A stretch of DNA of 64,000 nt from Acanthochlamys bracteata (taxonomy: Eukaryota; Streptophyta; Magnoliopsida; Pandanales; Velloziaceae): contig CM034139.1 in the NCBI GenBank assembly GCA_019914995.1, forward strand, positions 1,590,461 through 1,654,460. The letters are read 5' to 3'. Positions 56,362 to 64,000 of this stretch are shown one piece after another; position 1 is the stretch's first letter; every line of letters starts with the position of its first letter. The notes under the pieces were generated by a model that saw nothing but the letters and a program-made list of their open reading frames with translations, searched no databases and was not told the origin of the DNA. The translations under genes and the position numbers were made by a program.

Positions 56362-58214
56362 AGGTGACTCGAGTATTTTCTATTACAAACTATTTTCAAT
56401 TGAGATCTTCAACCTCTTTTATTGGGCTATTTTTCTGTGCATAAAGGGCTTGTTAGCTGCACAGAAGTACTAGTTTTGCGTGGTTGCACAGTATTTAGCA
56501 TTTCCTTCAACCATCAAGTTTCATGTCAGTTTACAAACACCTTCAGAACATCCAAGTCTTATTACACATTTCAGAAGGAGGAGGAATGTGTTTCGAACAT
56601 GTCATAGTATTGGATGGATAGGAACCTACTGCCTACATCTGAAATTTCCAAATTTTCCAGTTACCTATTCACCGCATTGATTTGGCTTATCTTTTAATTC
56701 TTGTTCACCAATTTTTGGTGAGAACCCATACGAAATTGGGGAAGGAAGTTTTGTAAACAAGGAGTTATCTGTGTATTCATATGCATAATACTGCATTTGC
56801 ATATCTGAGAAGAAATGACCATAAAAAATTGTCCAAGTTTACTCCTGAGGTAAGGTTAAGTTTATGGTTTGGCATAAGAAACAAAAATTTTAGTAACATA
56901 TAGTCTGAAGGTATTTTGCAATGTAGTAGAAACAATTAGTCTCTGTTCTTCTCGTGTTAAGTATATGAAAGGTGCATGGCTTCCGTTGTGCAGTAACATG
57001 ACATCAGTAGGCATGTGGCTTCCAGAAAGAATATGTGGGATGAGTGATGGAAGGCAATATACAGGAAGAAATCACATGAAAGGAGTATATGTAACTGTTG
57101 TTTGAAAAGGAAGTGACGGCATTTTAAGTGAAAATTTTTATCTGTTGAGCATGTTATTAAAAATGCCAGACACATTTGACAATATATATGCACATGCAGA
57201 GGGAGCTATGCTAGAGGTAAGAAGATGAAGATCTCAGCTGGAGTTATATGCTACTAATCTCAATTCTGAGAGGAAGCTATTTGACCACTTTTTTGTGTGT
57301 GCGCGTGTGTAGGAAAGGCTGTAGAGTATACACAACCTAATTTGTGGTGAGTGTGAACTTTGCGATGTACTTGACAGCTGACTTTGATTGTCCTTGAAAA
57401 AGTTTATTCCGGAAGAAGCTATTTGCTGTTAATGGCTTCTTTAGTGCTTGCTGAGCCATCTGAGTCCACTGTAATCTTTTGTTGATTCATCAAGAAGAAA
57501 AGCAGTTGGTCATATGTTTCACTCGTACTCTTTCATTGTTAGTTTGAATTTGTTCTTAACAGTATTTCTGTCGTTGTCGTAAAGTAGGTACTCCAATGCA
57601 CATTTTCAACTAGATTTAGTTCTGCTGATGATATAAATAACTTTTTATTTCCCTCAAGTTACGGCAAATAAGTGCTTCAAAAACAACGTTACAGAGCATC
57701 ATGAGCCACAATGATTTTATGAATCCAATAGGTATTTCGCTGTCTCAAGTAGCCATGGAATTCAACATGCTTATGGATGTCCAACTATTTCTTATGGCAA
57801 ACTGATTCTTGAAGACAGAACAATTACCATTTGCATGAAATCGCAATGCAATCAGACTACTAAATAAAATACAAGGCAGGTATATAAAAAATGACAATTA
57901 AATTCAGTCTTCCATGCCATTCCACTTAGAACTAGCACACTTATCTAGCTGGTTTAAAAGACACAATCGACATAATATCTTGCATACAATATTGCAGTTG
58001 GCTGGTCGGATGCTGAAGAGACTGCGGTGCCTCAAAAAAAGTGTTACATTCAAGGTCTCATCTGCTTGAGGCATTTGCCACGAACAGTTTTGCTGGGAGT
58101 CGACCCAAGAAAATGTTTTGGGTTTGGTTTAGGCGGTAAGCTTGGTCTTGTCTGGCTGTGATTGGTGTTGGAGTCGTAGATGAGAGTATGTGAAGACGGT
58201 TGTGTTAGGTACGT
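56362..58214. other. Cyclin H 3' flank and unassigned sequence
   Basis: The cyclin H 3' UTR lies in the first part. A GT-rich run (TGTGTGTGCGCGTGTGTAGG) is at 57292-57312. From about 57600 to 58214 the sequence should include the 3' untranslated end and perhaps an LTR of the chromovirus on the minus strand, but I could not define an LTR border. Confidence 0.35.
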
Positions 58215-59287
58215 TCATTCTTCTTCTTGAATAGCAACAGTAGGATTCTTTCTCTCCGAGGAAACGACATCGTCTGCTAGGGAGAATTGGCAGCACATTA
58301 CAAACACACCCTTCCTAGTTGCATCCTCATCTGGAAGGCCCTCCCAAGCTATCAAGGCCTCCCTGCGGCTGTTATTGCCGACAGAAATTGTTTGGTAGTT
58401 GAGGACCCTGCGCAGAGTTGGTGAAAGTTGCCATACTCATTTTGTTGTGGAAATTGAGTGCATGCCAGTGAGAGAACAACACGGCCGTCCTTGAGCTTAG
58501 ATATATGTACCACTAGATGAATTCTTGCGTCTGTAGGAAGACCCAATTAATAAGCTCCTGGCCTTCTCGTTCAAAAATAAGAAGTGAAGCATTGAACCGA
58601 TGTCGTAACTTGTGATTACGACAGTTTGTGGCTGAAGTTTGCCGTATGGCTGTAGCTTAATCTGGTTACCTGTTGCATATGCAGTCTTACGGCACGAAGG
58701 ATCATGCCGCACTCCCCTAGTTGATAGTCCACTCTATCTATTTTAGAATGTCTATTGGAGAGGGAGGAGGTGGAGGGCAGCGTCCATTGACAGCTTCAAA
58801 CCAGGAGATTTTGCTTGTGAAAATGTGTGCTACTGTTACAAGTATATTCTGCCTAATGTAGATAACGCATCCGTTGTTGAGGGTCCTCTCTAACGAACAA
58901 TTGAAGGTAAGATTTGAGTCTCTGTTGAGGACCTCTGCCTGATCGTCTGATTGTGGGTGGTAGGACGAGATGGTGTGGAAAGCGGTACCCTGCAATTGTT
59001 GGAGTCCCTTATAAAAGTTGTTAACAAAGGCCGGATGTTGCTAACTATTGTCTCCTGTCGACCATGAATCTTGATGATTTATCACAAAAAGGTTAGCAAT
59101 AGAGGACACTAACTATAGCTGTTTGAAGGATAGAAGGTGCACAAACTTTTAGAGGCGGTTGACAACTACAAAAGTTACATCTTTTCCTAAAATTGTCATC
59201 CTTCAATGAAATCCATGGGTATCCGTCCAAATGGTGTATGGAATCAGTAACTGTTGTAGTTGTAGGATGCGGGCAGGAGAAAAGAAG
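58215..59287 (-). pseudogene. Chromovirus integrase and chromodomain-like C-terminus
   Basis: In minus sense, SYHPQSDDQAEVLNR and SWFEAVNGRCPPP (integrase core end) lie in 58995-58738. The C-terminal integrase part with LPTDARIHLVVHISKLKDGR follows near 58545-58490. A chromodomain-like end with ALIAWEGLPDEDATRKG is at 58360-58305, stopping at 58217-58215. In intact chromovirus chromodomains the segment usually reads W-E-x-LP-x-x-DATWE, so the final tryptophan is replaced here. Frameshifts separate the pieces. The chromodomain of such Ty3-gypsy elements guides insertion into heterochromatin. The upstream half lies beyond the solo LTR, from 61516. Confidence 0.75.
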
Positions 59288-59292
59288 AGCTT
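59288..59292. repeat. Target-site duplication AGCTT, left copy
   Basis: Directly precedes TGTTGGTCAAACC and is repeated at 61511-61515 after CCAACA. Confidence 0.9.
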
Positions 59293-61510
59293 TGTTGGTC
59301 AAACCCGCACAATCAACTCAAGAGAGAAAGGGTGAGTTGAGTTGGTAGCTAAAAAATTTAATGCAATATTTCTATCTGAATAGAGCTTAACTTCCTACAA
59401 AATAACAGAATTATAGTCGACTAGACGTAAACAGATTCTCTATTCAGTGTTATCTGTTTAGTTCAAGTGTAAGCAATATAAGAAAATTATTCAACACACA
59501 AACACGCAGGATTCACGTGGTTCGGCAAAGAAATTTGCTTACGTCCACGGCCATTCTTCATCAAGAGTGAATTCCACTAATCCTTATCAAGTTACTACAA
59601 TATCAAGCTAATGTGTTTAGCCAAACACCATTGTCGTAACTAGTTTTCTCTCTCGAGATGATTCACCAACAGCTTACTAGACTCACAAGTCTCTACGGCC
59701 ACTAACACAAATTTTTGCCAGGGCTTTTTGCAAATATATAGCTTCTTACAAAACTAGCACAAACCGAGAAGGCTTAGCCAAGCTCTTCTCACCAAATGTG
59801 TTTGTTACAAACAATTTTGAAGCATAGGATCTCTCTCAAAAGATTGAATTTAAGTTGAGTAAACAAGAAGAGGATCAAAAGAAATGCCTAAGATGTATCT
59901 CAGTAAAGCTCGACAGTTAGATTGAGTGAGAGATATTTTTGCTCTTTGTAAGTTGTCTTGTGTATGTGGTTCTATTTTAGCTCTGTAGTATCTCTCTCTC
60001 TCTCTTCACATTTTTCTCTTCTTCTCCCTCTTATATTTTTCTTTTCTCCGATAGAAGAATTTTCTAATCTCCTAACATAGGAAATTCTCCCTTTCTCCCT
60101 CCTGCGCCTGCTACAGTAATGTTACTTACATTTATACACCGCTTCCAATCGGGTTCTATCAATTAGGTCTTCAATGTTTGGATCTTGATGGAGGTAAGTT
60201 GAATATCAACTTGATCTTCTATCTAGCAGTTAAAATCTCAATTATTCTGCCGGTATGGTTTGATCAGATCTTTCTTTTGTAGCATTAAATGAGCTTGTCA
60301 GTAATTTTCAAATTCTCTCGCATGTATTCTCATTCTTTGTCTATTATTTAATTTCTTTGCTCTTTCTGGTGGCCCGTAGTATGGAGAAGATGAATTAATC
60401 AGGTGACTAGAATAAATCAAGCTCAATTTCGAATTTTCCTACTGAGTTCATAGATATGTGAGGTACCCATTGGTTATTCATCGGCTCTAGGATGGCTTCA
60501 TGTCAACTTGCTTACTTTGAGCTATAATGTTCAGACTTATTTTTCAGTGAATAATGCTAGTGACTTGAAGTGTATTATGATCTAAGTGTTCTAGTAAAAT
60601 CAACTCTGATATGTAGTTAAAGTTGCTTGGATTTCATCTTGTAAATCTTATATGAAAGCTCTTTGTCAAGTGTTCTTCTGCCAGCTTCATCTTTTTAGAT
60701 CATTTTGTGTAGTAGCTCTATGTAGCATGTTATTATGATGTATCGTCGTATCAATCTGGTAGATCAAGTGTATGTATACTCCTTGTTACTGGATCCTTGG
60801 CTTTCTTTGAAAGAATCGAAATTTAATCCTGAACTTAAATTTGACATGTTGACAGAATGATTCTGATTGCACTTTTGCACTATATTTTTAACCTTCATTT
60901 GTTACAATTTTCTTCTGTACTTGATGTGGAATAATAGTGGATATGACGTTACATGTCATCAAATTTTGACTTCAAACGGATGAGAAAATCTTAATCAAAC
61001 TTTTTTCGAAAGTTGACTCCAGTATTGTCTGATTTTCTGCAATGCATGTTTTCTGAATTTTTTCCAATCTTATATGAAATTTCTAAAGTTGTGTAGATCA
61101 TACTTTGATGACCTCTTTAGTCAAGATTGTTGTATGTATCTTGTTCTAATTTTGGTAAAAATATCATGCCCAAGCTGAATTTGCATCACTATCAAATTTG
61201 CTCTGAAATTTGTAAAATGATCATTTTCACTCAGATAAGGATTAGTAGCAATTTAGTCAGTTGTTCTTGTGAGACTCCTCTGTTCTGCTTTGATCGATCT
61301 GTTCTGTTCTACTGTTTCAACACTTAGCCAAATTTTTTTGCGCCCGATGTAGAGTTTTCTATAAAGCAGCTGATTGGACTATGACTATTTATTAAGAAAA
61401 ATTTATACTTTCAATTCTGAGCAGTTTAGTTTAAACTATTAGTCCACCTAACTCATATACTATAATTCTTAATATTTGTTATCATTAAAATTAACCTTGG
61501 AATTCCAACA
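59293..61510 (-). mobile_element. 2218-bp Copia solo LTR inserted in chromovirus
   Basis: In minus sense it starts TGTTGGAATTCCAAGG at 61510 and ends GGGTTTGACCAACA at 59293, giving TG...CA ends. It is flanked by AGCTT on both sides (59288-59292 and 61511-61515). Its start resembles the S3 LTR start (ATATTAAGAATTATAG shared at about 61465). It also has a CCACGTGAATCC block near 59510-59521, reminiscent of the LTRs at 2460 and 26800. There is no internal coding region, so it is an LTR left by recombination between the two LTRs of an element. Confidence 0.9.
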
Positions 61511-61515
61511 AGCTT
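61511..61515. repeat. Target-site duplication AGCTT, right copy
   Basis: Partner of 59288-59292. The chromovirus integrase reading continues on either side. Confidence 0.9.
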
Positions 61516-62460
61516 TTTGCTCGAGCGCATCTATCCCATACTGTGATGTACTTGGGGACATCCTTAGTCATTCCCGACAAATAGAACATGCTAGGGAGAC
61601 GCTTGTAAATACAGAACCAACCACCATGATCACGATGGCTTAGTTGTGGGCTTCCAAAAGTAATTGTTGACGAACAGGAGATCTCGGCAGAAACCAAATG
61701 CAGTTGTGTTGTAGAAGAATACCGTTTCTTATAGACAAGTGCTATTATCTCCTGTATGGGTCTATTGAGGGGTATTATGCTGTCATTCATAAACTGAGCT
61801 TGCTGAAGGTCATCCCAAAAGGTTCGGCTAAATTGAAGAGAAGGTCGCCAGAGATACAGTAGTACCGTGGGATAGAGCATTGACAATGACATTCTATGGA
61901 ATAATCATATCCTGACAATTTTACTAACCACTTTTGCTGTGCGGGCATGGCGAGGCATGTTTCAATAGATATTTGAGACTAGATGGCCGATTTGATGATG
62001 AAGCAACGACCCAAAAGGTATGGCCGCCATTGCTGGACTGCCAAAACCAAAGCCAGAGCTATGTGAGTTATTTTTCATAAGTTGATTTTGCTAATTCTGT
62101 TTCAGTGATGGCTTTGCTGTTAATACGTAATTGGCCGATTGTTTAACACTACGCCAATTCTATTGTCAGAAATATCAGATTCGATAATGAATGGCGAGCT
62201 TGAATTAGGGCTGGCTAGAACTGGGGTGGTCGTCATGGTGATCTTAAGAGCGTCGAAAGCAATGGTTGCTTCCCGCAACTATAGAAAGTTATCCTTTTTA
62301 AAAAAAAGCAGTTAAAAGGAGCAGCTATCTTACTGTAATCTTTTACAAATATATATTTGTATCTTGTTAGTCCAAAGAATCCTTGTAGTGAAGTATCGAA
62401 CTTGGTGTCAGCCATTCTTTCATCGCTCGCACCTTGGAGGGTCAGCGGCGATACCTTTGG
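61516..62460 (-). pseudogene. Chromovirus RNase H to integrase zinc-binding region
   Basis: In minus sense 62415-62233 reads LQGFFGLTRYKYIFVKDYSK (the connection after RT, usually LRGFLGLTGYYRRFVKDY). After a poorly preserved RNase H, 61892-61516 holds the integrase N-terminal zinc-binding region: HRDHGGWFCIYKRLPSMFYL, then SGMTKDVPKYITVWDRCARA. The final C-x2-C is reduced to one cysteine. It is cut at 61516 by the solo LTR and continues at 59287. Confidence 0.7.
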
Positions 62461-62960
62461 CAGAGACGATGTGTCTCAAGTAGTCTAAGGATGAACTTCC
62501 AAAGTTGCATTTAGAGAGATTTGTTCATAGCTTCTTTTTCCAACATGCCAAGAATGATTTGGAGATGTTCTAAGTAAGCTTGCCATGAAGAACTATATAC
62601 CAAAACATTAGTAAAACATAAAGACAAATCAACGTAAATAGGTGTGGAAAACATAATTCATGAGATATTGAAAGAATGGTGGAGCATTCCTTAGGCCAAA
62701 CGGCAAGACGAGGAAATCTTAATGGCAGCCATGAGTGCAAAAGGTCGTCTTTGCACATTAGCGCTATGTACTCGAATTTATACTCGAATTTGATGATAAT
62801 TGGATTTAAGTCCAACTTGGCCAAGAAAATAACACCATGAAATTCATCCAATAATTCATCGATGTTCGGAACTGGGTACTTGTCCTTCATCTTCATATCG
62901 TTTAGTGCCTAGTAGTTAACGCAGAACCTCCACCCATCTATCTTCTTAACAAATAGAATA
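62461..62960 (-). pseudogene. Chromovirus reverse transcriptase core, decayed
   Basis: The minus-strand stretch 62896-62570 reads MKMKDKYPVPNIDELLDEFH and GVIFLAKLDL, the start of a Ty3-gypsy RT palm domain (usually KDKFPIP.IDELLDEL.GA..FSKLDL). A shifted continuation retains PLRFPRLAVWPKECSTIL-like sequence where MPFGLTNAPATFQ is expected. The catalytic YVDD region is not intact. Confidence 0.75.
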
Positions 62961-63630
62961 GGGGAGGAGAAAGCAGAGGAGCATGGGCAGATTGTTCCAT
63001 GTGTAAGCATTTCCTGGACTGTGAATTATACTCCTCTTTTTCTAGGAACAGGTTTCCATATGACCATATATTAGCGGATAACACTCACAAATATAAAAGG
63101 AATGCAATGATCATATAATCTTGCTTTCGATAGTCCTTTCGATTGAGATAATACTGTAGAACATGTAGCCAACAGCTTTTGCAAATATGCAGGCCAAGGT
63201 GGTATTTCTACCTTATCTGCAGCCGCCATAACATTAATTGAACACAGTGATCCAAGGTCATGCATGTTGGTCAAGCAAGAGATACCTCCATCGTGAATGC
63301 CCTGCACGAAACTTATAGCCATATAGTTAGAAACACATGTGTTGCAGTTTGCAATTACAAATGATGTCTCCGAGGCTCTCAAGCCACAAGATGCCGAGAA
63401 CAAAGTCCATCCCCCCAACGAAAATGGGTATGCACTGAAAGTTGCACTCCTTGAACAAAGATCAAAATCTTTTGATAAAGTATCTCGATGGTGTGTGGGT
63501 GTACGCTTGCGTGTTCTACCTTGAGGAGCTTTACCATAGTAGATGTGAGTTGTAATTGTTTTGATTATTGGAAGGTGATAAAGTTATGAGTGCTGCAAGA
63601 GTCGAGAAGGATGTAGACGCATATCGCTTG
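62961..63630 (-). pseudogene. Chromovirus protease to RT linker
   Basis: The retropepsin active-site motif is seen near 63617-63580 as LLDSCSTHNFITF, with Cys where the canonical DSG has Gly. The open stretch 63418-63071 then carries FVQGIHDGGISCLTNMHDLG and sequence ending LSKARLYDHCIPF, matching the region just before RT (usually GLPP.R..DH.I.L). Confidence 0.65.
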
Positions 63631-64000
63631 ATACGACCTATTAGCCGAACGGTTTAGGGACCTGCTAGGCCGTGAATGTTCCCCTAAGGAATGAGTCTCA
63701 TCTTATAGTAGAGCCTCTCATGCTCTCTACATCTGATAATTCATCCTCAAAGCCAACAATAGTATAAAGCCGAGCTAAACATCGGTAACTACGATCATAT
63801 CTTGCGTCACAATGCAAACAGAGGCCTTTGGCGCTTTGAAGGTTTATCTTTTACGGAAGTCAAGTTGATCAACTGATTGAGAGAAGTTTGATTGCTTGGA
63901 GAAGCTTTTTGGGAAGTGATTGTTGGTGACAGCTCGTGATATGGAAGGCCTGCGATGATGAGCAGAGATTCTTGGGAGCTGTGAACACAGGCCCCACTAT
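63631..64000 (-). pseudogene. Chromovirus gag zinc-knuckle region, window edge
   Basis: Minus-sense reading near 63840-63790 gives KGLCLHCDARYDRSYRC, the gag zinc knuckle of chromoviruses (usually GLCF.CDEKF..GHRC) with its histidine replaced by Tyr. The rest of gag lies beyond the window. Confidence 0.6.

Overview
The window looks like nuclear DNA of a flowering plant, most likely a eudicot. It is AT-rich, holds two intron-bearing plant housekeeping genes, and the rest is nested, decayed plant transposons. There are no bacterial operons, CRISPR arrays, or rRNA or tRNA genes that I can support. No species is claimed.

Two host genes look intact. RACK1 (complement 13571..15860, 3 exons, 326 aa) encodes the WD40 scaffold bound to the small ribosomal subunit. 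Cyclin H (46637..56361, 13 exons, 333 aa) encodes the regulatory subunit of the CDK-activating kinase of TFIIH. Both exon chains were built by hand. Every intron is GT-AG and the reading phase closes exactly, so I regard them as real genes. They are unrelated in function and about 31 kb of transposon-dominated DNA lies between them.

Layout. 1-10.5 kb: two truncated minus-strand Copia copies (A and B, SIRE-like), with a 4.13-kb TG...CA insertion (target duplication CTTCT) in copy B. 10.5-13.5 kb: sparse intergenic DNA with one unrecognised small ORF. 13.5-16.2 kb: RACK1 with a MITE against its TATA box. 16.2-21.4 kb: intergenic DNA, another MITE and a decayed hAT transposon that carries a SINE-like insert. 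21.8-36 kb: SIRE-type Copia elements on both strands with long LTRs in opposite orientations, a non-autonomous hAT, and a 1.33-kb unclassified insertion flanked by AGATA. 36-44 kb: a DUF659-type hAT fragment invaded by a plus-strand SIRE-type element, whose RNase H is split by a 2.57-kb TIR element with exon-like contents. 44-46.5 kb: repeat debris including a CACTA-like end. 46.6-56.4 kb: cyclin H, with three MITEs and several tandem duplications in introns. 58.2-64 kb: a minus-strand chromovirus (Ty3-gypsy) interrupted by a 2.2-kb Copia solo LTR with a perfect 5-bp target duplication.

I found no clearly novel biological system. The most interesting items are the MITE touching the RACK1 TATA box, the TIR element with possible captured exons, the unclassified 1.33-kb insertion that shares sequence with the 4.1-kb insertion, and the short GC-richer patch in Copia copy B. 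Family names are from motif recognition by eye; no database search was run.
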